Shown here in pieces: positions 53,781 through 61,497 of a DNA stretch of 64,000 nucleotides; the stretch's first letter is position 1, and each line of letters begins with the position of its first letter. The position numbers were made by a program, and so were the translations under genes. Source of the DNA: Fimbriimonadaceae bacterium (lineage in GTDB: Bacteria > Armatimonadota > Fimbriimonadia > Fimbriimonadales > Fimbriimonadaceae). Under the pieces are notes generated by a model that searched no databases, was not told the origin of the DNA, and saw nothing but the letters and a program-made list of their open reading frames with translations. The DNA is taken from NCBI GenBank assembly GCA_020847855.1, contig JADLBH010000037.1:124001-188000 (forward strand), read 5' to 3'.

Positions 53781-54905
53781 GTGGCTTGCCCACAAGATAC
53801 GCGTCGCCCAGTCTTCGTCGGACCGCCAGAGGGAACGTTCGCGCAATGGGCTTCCAGCGACGCCCTCGGCTCGCGCTGGCTAGTCGTCAGCAGTGCCCCT
53901 GAGTCCATTCTGAACTACGGAGCCGGGCCGCGCACCCTTTATAAGGTACGGATCCCCATCCCTGCCTCCGGACACCTTGACTTACGAACCTACCTTTGGC
54001 ACGTCAACAGGACCGGCTCCCAAAGGTACATCGCCTTTGTGCTGCGGTTAGAAAACGCTTCTACTGCCTGGTCGTACACCGGGTTCCGCAAGGAGGACGC
54101 TGCGCAGGGGATCGTGGCGGCAGGAATCTGCACGGTGGCGGCACACTTGTACGGCACGTTGAGCTTGGTCGGCGACGGAACAGGGGAGGTCGCCGCGAAC
54201 GGCACGTTGGTGCTCGGCCCCTACACCCTTACCAACAATGCGTTCCATGGGGCGGTTCACGAGGTTTGAGTGACAGGGACTCCGGAAAAGCTCTTCGAGA
54301 CCTACGCAATAGTCACTGACGATCCCGCAAATTTGGGCACGTACGCTTCGCCCATCCTCGACTCGGGCACCCACATCCGCGGTTCGTGGCCACATTGCGC
54401 CCAGCGAGTTGCGAGCCAGACGTTGCAGGCGCAGGCGAATCAGATCGCCACGTTTGAGCTTGCGCTTGGCCAGGCTGGCGAACCTGACAGAATCCGCATT
54501 CAAAAGCGCACGGAGGACGAGCATGGCAAAGACAACGAGGGGCTCTACGGTGTTGACACCTAATCTGTCGTTCACTACACGATTCCCTCGACTCGGTACA
54601 TTGACGTTGGGCTTTCTGGGTTTTGGCGCGACTTCTATGAACCAAAAGGTGAGACGCCGCACGGGGCCTCCCCGGAGACGTTCCCGAACCCGACGGACCT
54701 GAAGGTGCCTCAGGTTTGGCGGACGAAGGAGGGACCAAACAACACTCCTCCAACCACCCGGCTTGTCCGCCTCCGTAAGAACATGCAAGTCACTCAAAAC
54801 GGCAGTTTCACTGAGCGCTTCGCTGTCGGCGGCGGTCCGACGTTGCCCGGCTACCTCTTCGTCGGCTTCGGCCCAGCCCCGTTCCCCTATTACACCCCGA
54901 TCTGA
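53781..54905 (+). pseudogene. Secreted-protein gene broken by two in-frame stops
   Basis: One reading frame stays open from 53781 to 54905 except for TGA at 54267-54269 and TAA at 54561-54563. The three pieces read continuously as coding sequence (LDLRTYLWHVNRTGSQRYIA; TYAIVTDDPANLGTYASPIL; VPQVWRTKEGPNNTPPTTRL). I see no signal peptide at the GTG start, so the 5' end may also be lost. Two different stop codons make recoding unlikely; decay or sequencing error is more probable. No family recognised. Confidence 0.55.
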
Positions 54906-54911
54906 ATAGCC

Positions 54912-55463
54912 ATGAAGACCCTGATCCAGCCCTTCGCCACTGTGGTCCTCGCCGGGGCGACGTTCGTCCTCGGCCAGAACAACCCCGTGCAGTACTCCAA
55001 AGAGATCCGCACCCGCGCCCTCGTCATCGTGGACGGCGACGGCAACGAGGCAGGCCGCTTCGCCTCGCTCGACAACATCACCACGCTCTCGATGACGCCG
55101 CTCGGCAAGCCGATCGTCCAAATGCAGGCTCGAGATAAAGAGTTCCACGCGGGATTCGGGGCGGAGGGCGGTGGAATAGTCCTTCGCTCCTCCGGAACGG
55201 TATCCAACCTAGGCATGACCGCATCTCGCGGAGGCGGCCAACCAACGACGAGCTGTTAGATCGATGTAGCAACTGGGCTACTCCGGATGCTGGGCCGCCA
55301 ACCCCAGTCCGACGGCAGCTTGAGCCTCTATCTCGAGAGCGGGCCTATACGCGCGGGCTTCAGCTACCGGAACGAGTTTGGCGGCTGGCTGACGGGCGTA
55401 GATTCCGACGGCATCCACACGGTCGCGGGCCCGACGCGCAAGCCGTCGGAGAGCGGAGGCTAG
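54912..55463 (+). pseudogene. Exported protein gene with an in-frame amber
   Basis: ATG at 54912 with a signal peptide (MKTLIQPFATVVLAGATFVL). The open part ends at TAG 55257, but the same frame continues for 67 codons as convincing coding sequence (SLSLYLESGPIRAGFSYRNE, GVDSDGIHTVAG) to TAG at 55461. So one amber splits a gene of about 183 residues; if the first stop is real, the product is 115 residues. Repeated phrases such as DGDGNEAGRFASLDN suggest beta-strand segments. Function unknown. Confidence 0.55.
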
Positions 55464-55571
55464 TCGAACGTCCGCGCCTTGATGTTGCGGAAGGCGACGC
55501 GGCCGTACCTAGGGGGCGACTCGTAGAGGCTCGCCTTGTGGTTGCTTTCGCGCGGGAGCCTCCTCCACCTA
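55460..55571 (-). pseudogene. Gene remnant, DUF1080-like C-terminal tail
   Basis: The minus strand reads LPRESNHKASLYESPPRYGR then VAFRNIKARTFD and a stop at 55460-55462, similar in pattern to the end of 3-keto-disaccharide hydrolase (DUF1080) domains. No start is visible; the neighbouring minus gene ends at 55572. The stop shares a CTAG with the plus-strand interrupted gene. Identity is tentative. Confidence 0.35.
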
Positions 55572-56576
55572 TTAGCCCTTCGGCGTGAACGGTCCCGAGA
55601 ATTCCGTAGAAACCCCGATCTCCCGCCCTTTGATCTCGAGTTGGTATTGGAGTGTGAGGCGTGCTTTACGGTCGCCTATCTCGGCACGGTCGAAGAAGCG
55701 ACCAGCCTCCTCAGCCGACGCAAAGCCAAACCGCTCGAAACCGTGAAGCATCTCCTCCCGAAGCCGATTGGCCACAGCAGGAGGAAGGTCTGTCGCGCGG
55801 GAAGCATCGGCGAAGAGCCCCTCCTTGACCTGCCCCGACCCTGGGTCGTCCGCTGCGGCAAGGAGCGAGGTGTAGGCGGAGCGAACCGAGTCGGAAGCCC
55901 GTACGACCGCGGACCGGAAGCTCTCCATGGCTCGGGCCGCGGCCTCGGACCGATCCCTGACGCTCGGCGATAACCCTGGCGCGGAGGCGATCTCCACCGT
56001 CACGCTGGGGAACGCGTCGAACGAGAGCGCAGGGTGATCTGGAAGCGTCCTCTCCTTCCCCTTCTCGAGCGGAGAACAGGCTCCAGCCTTGAGTTCCTTC
56101 CCTGCGCGACTAAGGATTGCGGGAACCCAAACGGCCTTCCCGCCTGACTCCAACTGGAACCATCCGTTCACGCCGAGCCCGAACTCCATCGCGTCCACGG
56201 CCGGGGGCTCGTTCGAGCTCGATGCCGACCAGGCCACATGACCTTCGACGTCCTTCCTTAGATTGCCCGCCAACACCGAGCCTTGCATGGCTCCGTTCTG
56301 TCCTGCGGCACGCACCCACTGAAGCAGTTCGGCAGTTCGATCAGCTTCCGCTTGGACACCACACAGGTCGCTCGGGAAGGCCACCCAAAGTCCACCGTAG
56401 CTTTCTACGCCGAACGAGTGCTTGGCTCCCCACTCTTCCAACGCGGTCGCGGTCCAAGTCTTGGGCCCCGCCGGGGCTGGGTGCGCTTGCGTGTGGACGA
56501 TCGCGAGCCATGTGGGTGACTCTTGCTGAGCCGCCGTCGCGAAGAAGGCGCAGGCGAGGGAGATGAGAGCTGGCAT
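55572..56576 (-). CDS. Exported protein, unknown function
   Basis: 334 residues with a short signal peptide (MPALISLACAFFATAAQQ). The middle is mixed alpha/beta; the C-terminal half is Ala/Arg-rich and probably helical (SEAAARAMESFRSAVVRASD), then LQYQLEIKGREIGVSTEFSG. No domain recognised. It begins 3 bases after a lipoprotein gene, so the two probably form an operon. Confidence 0.65.
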   Translation of the reverse strand: MPALISLACAFFATAAQQESPTWLAIVHTQAHPAPAGPKTWTATALEEWGAKHSFGVESYGGLWVAFPSDLCGVQAEADRTAELLQWVRAAGQNGAMQGSVLAGNLRKDVEGHVAWSASSSNEPPAVDAMEFGLGVNGWFQLESGGKAVWVPAILSRAGKELKAGACSPLEKGKERTLPDHPALSFDAFPSVTVEIASAPGLSPSVRDRSEAAARAMESFRSAVVRASDSVRSAYTSLLAAADDPGSGQVKEGLFADASRATDLPPAVANRLREEMLHGFERFGFASAEEAGRFFDRAEIGDRKARLTLQYQLEIKGREIGVSTEFSGPFTPKG

Positions 56577-56579
56577 TGC

Positions 56580-57065
56580 CTAGCCTCCCCCCCCTGGCTC
56601 GCCTCCGCCAGGCCCAACCTCAGTATGGCCTTGCTTGACGAAGGTGTGCCAAGAGCGATCTCGAGCTGCGGAGACCGAGTTTCTCCACCATGTCTCTGTC
56701 CCGACTTCATGGCTGTACTCCATCGTAACCGTGAACGTGTAGCCGGCCGGGACGTCCCAGTTCACTTCCCAGTTCGTCACGAGGTTGCTGTCCGAGCGAG
56801 GCGTGAACTTGGCACCCCAAGTGGGACCGCTCGTTGCTGGCGGACCTTCCAGAGCCGATCCCCAAACCTTCCTTGCAGTTTGGTGTTGCCCTCCCACTTG
56901 GTGGTTGACCGTCGTCGTACCGCTGTTCGTGAAAGAATACACACTGTTGTCAATATACGGTAACGCCTCCAAGTAGTTGTAGGGGTAGCCAGAGGGAGTC
57001 TTGATCCAACCGGACGGAGTGACGAGACAGGCGGTGAGAAGCACCGCTCCAAGCCCATGGCCCAT
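56580..57065 (-). CDS. Putative lipoprotein
   Basis: 161 residues from ATG 57065. The N-terminus MGHGLGAVLLTACLVTPSGW has a lipobox (LTAC, Cys13). The rest is strand-rich (YSFTNSGTTTVNHQVGG, YTFTVTMEYSHEVGTETWW) with a C-terminal Gly-rich tail. Codons further left to 57383 also stay open but are probably non-coding. Likely outer-surface; function unknown. Confidence 0.6.
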   Translation of the reverse strand: MGHGLGAVLLTACLVTPSGWIKTPSGYPYNYLEALPYIDNSVYSFTNSGTTTVNHQVGGQHQTARKVWGSALEGPPATSGPTWGAKFTPRSDSNLVTNWEVNWDVPAGYTFTVTMEYSHEVGTETWWRNSVSAARDRSWHTFVKQGHTEVGPGGGEPGGGG

Positions 57066-57421
57066 GAGTATGGACTGAGCACGGCTCGAAGTTAGCCCAG
57101 TATTTTTACTTGACTTTCTTAGCTTCGGGGTACGGCGAAGATTGCCAGGCCCACTCCGCTTTGCAAACCGAACCCGCGCTTCGCTCTCGTTCTGCCATGG
57201 CAGTGCGCCTCCTTGCGCGGCACTGAGGAATGCGGTCCATCGTAGGCGGTTACCTCCATCGGTGGAGGAGGTTCGGAAGCGACCCCTGCTCCCGGCAAAC
57301 CGGTGGCAATTTCGAATGGAGGCCATGCGAGACAGCGCGCATGGTTCTCCAAGCACTGTGCCCCCTTGTGGGTCGCATCTCACCCCAAAGGCAACGCCCG
57401 GCCCATGTACGTGAAGCTCGG
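57066..57421. other. 356 bp intergenic region before gap
   Basis: No gene. An AT-rich block (near 57095-57120, with TATTTTTACTTGACTTT) could be the promoter of the minus-strand lipoprotein. Its other end carries the gap -10 element. The open minus-strand frame across it has no coding character that I can recognise. Confidence 0.4.
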
Positions 57422-57427
57422 TAGACT
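57422..57427 (+). promoter_or_regulatory. -10 element, gap (leaderless candidate)
   Basis: TAGACT, 6 bases before the ATG at 57434, without a Shine-Dalgarno. Confidence 0.5.
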
Positions 57428-57433
57428 GGTGCC

Positions 57434-58444
57434 ATGCCAGTCAAGGTAGGGATCAACGGGTTTGGGCGGATCGGGCGGCTCGCGCTGCGGGCGATGATCG
57501 AGCGCTCGCGGGAGAGCATCGAGGTCGTGGCGCTCAACGACCTCACCGACGTGGCGACGAACGCCCATCTCTTCCGCTGGGACACGGTCTACGGGCCCTA
57601 CCACGGCGAGGTCCGGCACGACGACGACTCGATCCAGGTGGCGGGCTACGACATCAAGGTCTTCAAGCAGACCGAGCCGAAGGCGATTGACTGGGCGAGC
57701 GTGGGGGCCGAGCTGGTCATCGAGTCCACCGGAAGGTTCACCGACGCGAACCTGGCCAAGGACCACCTGGGCGGCACGGTGAAGAAGGTGATGATCAGCG
57801 CACCGGCCAAGAACGAGGATGTAACCATTTGCTTGGGCGTGAACGAGGGGATGTACGACCCGCGGTCCCACCATGTGGTGAGCAACGCGAGCTGCACCAC
57901 GAACGGCCTCGCCCCGGTGGCGAAGGTGCTGCACGAGTCGTTCGGGATCCAGAAAGGGCTGCTCACCACCGTCCACGCCTACACGAACAGCCAGAGCGTG
58001 GTGGACACGGCCAAGAAGGACCTGCGGGACTCGAGGGCTGCCGCCGAGAACGTTATTCCCAGCAGCACCGGGGCGGCCAAAGCGGTCGGTCTCGTGATCC
58101 CCGAGCTGAAGGGGAAGTTCACCGGCATGGCGTTCCGGGTGCCGGTGCCCACGGTGAGCGTGGTGGACTTCACGGCGCACCTGGCCCGCGAGGCCTCGGT
58201 CGAAGAGGTGAACGCGGCGATGAAGGCGGCGGCGGAGGGCCCGATGAAGGGCATCCTCGCGTATACCGAAGAGGAACTCGTCAGCAGCGACCTGCGCGGC
58301 AACCCGAACAGCTCGGTCTTCAGCGCGGTGGACACGGTGGCGCTGGGCGACATGGCGAAGTGCGTGGCCTGGTACGACAACGAGTGGGGCTACAGCTGCC
58401 GCATCGCCGACATGTGCGGGTTCATGGCGCAGAAAGGGATGTAG
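57434..58444 (+). CDS. gap: Glyceraldehyde-3-phosphate dehydrogenase, type I
   Basis: 336 residues. NAD-binding INGFGRIGRLALRA, catalytic Cys in SNASCTTNGLAP and C-terminal [16 protein letters not shown]. Glycolysis and gluconeogenesis. It stands without pgk or tpi. A 154 bp copy of its 3' end lies at 63315. Confidence 0.97.
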   Translation: MPVKVGINGFGRIGRLALRAMIERSRESIEVVALNDLTDVATNAHLFRWDTVYGPYHGEVRHDDDSIQVAGYDIKVFKQTEPKAIDWASVGAELVIESTGRFTDANLAKDHLGGTVKKVMISAPAKNEDVTICLGVNEGMYDPRSHHVVSNASCTTNGLAPVAKVLHESFGIQKGLLTTVHAYTNSQSVVDTAKKDLRDSRAAAENVIPSSTGAAKAVGLVIPELKGKFTGMAFRVPVPTVSVVDFTAHLAREASVEEVNAAMKAAAEGPMKGILAYTEEELVSSDLRGNPNSSVFSAVDTVALGDMAKCVAWYDNEWGYSCRIADMCGFMAQKGM

Positions 58445-58519
58445 GGGCTTGGCGGTGGGAGCGAGCGGGCTGACCCCGTGGGTAAGCGAGAGCCGGCGCA
58501 CGAAGTACGATCCTTGAGG

Positions 58520-58525
58520 TATGCT
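58520..58525 (+). promoter_or_regulatory. -10 element of repeat locus 1
   Basis: TATGCT, 9 bases before the ATG at 58535. The same spacing occurs at locus 2, which supports the ATG in front of the repeats as the translation start. Confidence 0.4.
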
Positions 58526-58534
58526 CTCATCGAG

Positions 58535-59648
58535 ATGAGCCTCAAGCCTCAAGCCTCAAGCCTCAAGCCTCAAGCGGCTAGCCGCCGCCTTACTCGTGGC
58601 TAGCGCGTGGGCCTCAGCGCCCTTCGCGGCACTGTCTCAAACATCAAGCTGGATCCATCGGCACGACGACTCTGTCCATGCCTTTGTGCTACCAAGTTGG
58701 ACGCAGTTGGAAAGTGTCAGCCTAACCAATGCAGGTCGGCGCTTGAAGTTCACGTTGACGTTCGCCAGCGACTTGCCTGCGACAATTCCGGGGGACATGT
58801 GCATCGAGGTCTTCTACGGCGGCAAGAGCATCGTTGCCCCTCTGGGTGACTACACGTATAGCTCCTCTCCTCCGACTTCTGCCGGTCAAGCCGCAACGAT
58901 CCAGCCTGGTGGCGCGTGGACGCAGCTTGCGACAGGCACCGCAGTCCGAGGTGGAAACTCCATCGTTATCGATGTGCCGACGTTCCCCGTGCTATCTGGC
59001 GACGAGCCGTTCGTCGAAGTCCAGTACTTACCACCGGGTGCAAGGCCGAACGCACTGAATCGGCTCTCAGGTTCGGTAGCCAGTTCGATGTTCTTCTTCC
59101 CGACATCAGCTACGACTTCTATCTGGACGTATGGCCACCCGTGGAGCAACGGGGACGCTCCGCAAGACGACCCTGACTATCCGTGGATACCTGGGACGAA
59201 CGACACGCCCCACTGCCCTCCCGATCCGAATGACAACGTTACACACGATCCGGAGATTGGGCCCGACGACGAACCAGGTTACAAGTACAACGACGTGGAC
59301 ACTCCATACATGGGTGACACAGGCGGCAACCGGGTTGCCCTGTTTGGGATTGACGACTGCTTCCGTATCGGATACGGGCACGATGACAATGGCAACGGGA
59401 AGTAGGATCCTGGCGAGGTTGACCATTGGATCAGCAAGTGCGGGTTCACCAGAGGCCAGAACAAAGCCGGTTGGGATGAAATAGATGGCAAGTACTATTG
59501 GCGTCACGTAAACATGAAATGGCCCGCTCCACCGCGGGATTGGTACACATACATATACGACCCTGTCACGAACAAGCTGAAGGTGTATAGTCCGATCTCT
59601 GGGCTCATCTACATCGGACCTCCAGAAGGCTTTTGGGGGTGGGATTAG
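58535..59648 (+). pseudogene. Phase-variable secreted protein gene, locus 1 (off, plus amber)
   Basis: Begins ATGA, then five GCCTCAA repeats, then the signal-peptide core RLAAALLVASAWASA in a different frame. With 4, 7 or 10 repeats the ATG reads into the gene; with 5 it ends after 22 codons. The remaining open part (58596-59405, GTG start) encodes a beta-rich secreted protein ending GHDDNGNGK, then TAG at 59403. The frame continues (DPGEVDHWISKCGF ... LKVYSPISGLIYIG) to TAG 59646, aligning with locus 2 (NGKLDGSEV ... GKLKVYDENG), so the amber replaces a Leu codon. No family recognised. Confidence 0.65.
58539..58573 (+). repeat. Heptanucleotide tandem repeat, 5 copies
   Basis: Five perfect GCCTCAA units right after ATGA at 58535. 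Seven is not a multiple of three, so each change in number shifts the frame of the signal peptide. Confidence 0.95.
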
Positions 59649-59650
59649 GC

Positions 59651-60298
59651 ATGTTGACGGCTCTTCTCGCGCTACAAGCAACGTCGGTTGCCACCCAGCG
59701 AGTTTGGGTGCGAGAGTTTAAGGCTGACGGATGGACTTCTCCCTTCACGGTCAAGGAGGGCGAGGGGGCAGGAGTGGTGGCGGTACCCACCCCCAAGTGG
59801 ACCAACCGCTGCATCTTGCGGGTGACCTCGTTGGGGGATACGCTCAAGGTCCAGCTCGATTTCCCGCTCGCTGGCAGGCCAGCCAAGGGTGAGCAGATCG
59901 TCTTCGGAATGTTCAACGAAGAACAGGATTTCCGGCTCAAACAGTACAAGATCGTCGTATTCAACTGGTCTGGGACAGACCTGCCCACGACTCCAGTGGT
60001 CTGCGTGGGAGAGGCGGCGCTCCTGGTCCCTGGGCCCGCGTCCGAAGCCCGCAGAACAGGGGAAAACCTCGCGGTCTCGATCACGAAGCCGACGTTGGCC
60101 GGAACGAGCGTCAGCTGGACGCTACGCCACAAGAGCCTCGTCGGCTACAAGCCGTACTTCGCCGAGCTCTACTGGCTGCCGAAGGGGCGGACTCACGGTC
60201 CCAACGTGCTCAGCCATACGGCCGCCTTGTTCGATTTCGAAGACCGCGAGGGTAGCGTCTTCCACTTCTTCCCACAACTCTGGCCCTCGAAGGGGTAG
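59651..60298 (+). CDS. Exported protein, unknown function
   Basis: 215 residues from ATG 59651, 2 bases after the end of the locus 1 gene. MLTALLALQATSVATQRVWV is a short signal peptide, followed by strand-rich sequence (LRVTSLGDTLKVQLDFPLAG, SVSWTLRHKSLVGYKPYF). Probably the partner of the phase-variable gene, as the two arrangements repeat at locus 2. No family recognised. Confidence 0.6.
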   Translation: MLTALLALQATSVATQRVWVREFKADGWTSPFTVKEGEGAGVVAVPTPKWTNRCILRVTSLGDTLKVQLDFPLAGRPAKGEQIVFGMFNEEQDFRLKQYKIVVFNWSGTDLPTTPVVCVGEAALLVPGPASEARRTGENLAVSITKPTLAGTSVSWTLRHKSLVGYKPYFAELYWLPKGRTHGPNVLSHTAALFDFEDREGSVFHFFPQLWPSKG

Positions 60299-60343
60299 CC
60301 ATAGGCTCTCTGCGCGGCCCGGCGATCCTTGCGCGGACGACGG

Positions 60344-60349
60344 TACGAT
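60344..60349 (+). promoter_or_regulatory. -10 element (leaderless candidate)
   Basis: TACGAT, 6 bases before the ATG at 60356. Confidence 0.5.
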
Positions 60350-60355
60350 CCGTAA

Positions 60356-61414
60356 ATGTTCCGAGTGACCACGGTCGTCCCAGCCGTTCTGCTTGCCTCC
60401 TTAGCCCTCGCCCAAGCCCCAGGGTGGGAGGCGAAGGCCGACGATGCGGCTAAGCCTTGGGACCGCAAGGACAGTCCGGGCGGGGTGGTCGGCGTGGCGG
60501 TGGACGGCAAGCTGGTCTATGCCAAAGGTTTCGGCCTCGCCAACCTCGAGCACAGCGACCCGCTCTCGCCCGAGAGCGTGATGGACGTCGGCAGCGTCGC
60601 CAAGCAGTTCACCGCGATGTGCGTCTTGCTGCTCGAGGAAGAAGGCAAGCTCAAGACCAGCGACGACGTGCGCACCTATGTCCCCGAGGTCGCTACCGCG
60701 GGCCAGACGGTCACGCTCGACCATTTGCTCCACATGACCAGCGGCCTGCGCGACTACTTCACCATCTGGGGGCTCGAAGGCTGGAACGGGGTGGACGAGC
60801 GCACCGAGGCGGACGCGCTGGCGACGCTCGCCAAGCAGCAAGGCCTCAACTACGCTCCCGGCTCGCGCTTCCTCTACTCGAACTCGAACTATGTCGTCTT
60901 GGGGACGGTCGTGCGGCGGGTCTCGGGCAAGCCGCTCGCCGAGTTTGCCAAGGAGCACATCTTCGGCCATCTGGGGATGGATTCGACCCAGTTCGACGTA
61001 CCGGGATTGGTCAAGCCGCGACGGGCCACAAGCTATGGCCGCGGCCCGGGCGGGGCATGGGTCATGCTGTCTAGCGCGCTCGATACCAGCGGCGACGGCG
61101 GCATCGTCACCACGCTCGGCGACCTAGCCAAGTGGCATGCCAACCTTTTGGTGAACAAGCTCGGCAAGGGCGACGCGGCCCTGGTGGGGAAGCTCGTGAC
61201 GCCGGCGGTCCCCGAAGGCTCGCCGACCAAGTATGCCTGCGGAATCGTGGCGAGCGAGCTGCGCGGGGAGCGGCGGCTTGGCCACAACGGAAACTGGCTC
61301 GGGTTCAATGCGGCGACGCTCCTGTTCCCGGGCAAGAAGCTGTCTGTGTTCGCGCTGGGCGACGACTCTGCGGCCGTCCGCAGGCGCAGACGATGGGACT
61401 TGATGGTACAATGA
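60356..61414 (+). CDS. Serine hydrolase of the beta-lactamase/penicillin-binding (class C) family
   Basis: 352 residues with a signal peptide (VVPAVLLASLALAQA). The nucleophile Ser80 lies in SVAK, the second motif is YSN (LYSNSNYVVLG) and the third site is HNGNW in place of KTG, typical of the broad esterase/DD-peptidase-like group. A substrate cannot be assigned. The C-terminal RRRRRWDLMVQ is unusual, and the -10 element of the next gene lies inside it. Confidence 0.85.
   Translation: MFRVTTVVPAVLLASLALAQAPGWEAKADDAAKPWDRKDSPGGVVGVAVDGKLVYAKGFGLANLEHSDPLSPESVMDVGSVAKQFTAMCVLLLEEEGKLKTSDDVRTYVPEVATAGQTVTLDHLLHMTSGLRDYFTIWGLEGWNGVDERTEADALATLAKQQGLNYAPGSRFLYSNSNYVVLGTVVRRVSGKPLAEFAKEHIFGHLGMDSTQFDVPGLVKPRRATSYGRGPGGAWVMLSSALDTSGDGGIVTTLGDLAKWHANLLVNKLGKGDAALVGKLVTPAVPEGSPTKYACGIVASELRGERRLGHNGNWLGFNAATLLFPGKKLSVFALGDDSAAVRRRRRWDLMVQ
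61407..61412 (+). promoter_or_regulatory. -10 element of repeat locus 2
   Basis: TACAAT, 9 bases before the ATG at 61422; GAGGG in the gap could act as a ribosome binding site. Confidence 0.5.
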
Positions 61415-61425
61415 GGGTGAGATGA

Positions 61426-61481
61426 GCCTCAAGCCTCAAGCCTCAAGCCTCAAGCCTCAAGCCTCAAGCCTCAAGCCTCAA
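61426..61481 (+). repeat. Heptanucleotide tandem repeat, 8 copies
   Basis: Eight perfect GCCTCAA units after ATGA at 61422, the same unit and context as locus 1. The sequence following the repeats (CGGCTAGCGGC...GTGGCTAGCGC) is also shared. Confidence 0.95.
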
Positions 61482-61497
61482 GCGGCTAGCGGCAGTC

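Noticed and set aside
57380-58552. 390-codon open frame opposite gap
   Set aside because: Composed of Arg/His/Val-rich antisense of gap; no family features.
53781-59648. Stop-codon recoding to explain in-frame TGA, TAA and TAG
   Set aside because: All three stops are involved, and housekeeping genes here end normally with them. Mutation or sequencing error is simpler.
58535-61481. The GCCTCAA arrays as CRISPR or an attachment site
   Set aside because: The units are directly adjacent with no spacers and lie inside start regions of genes.
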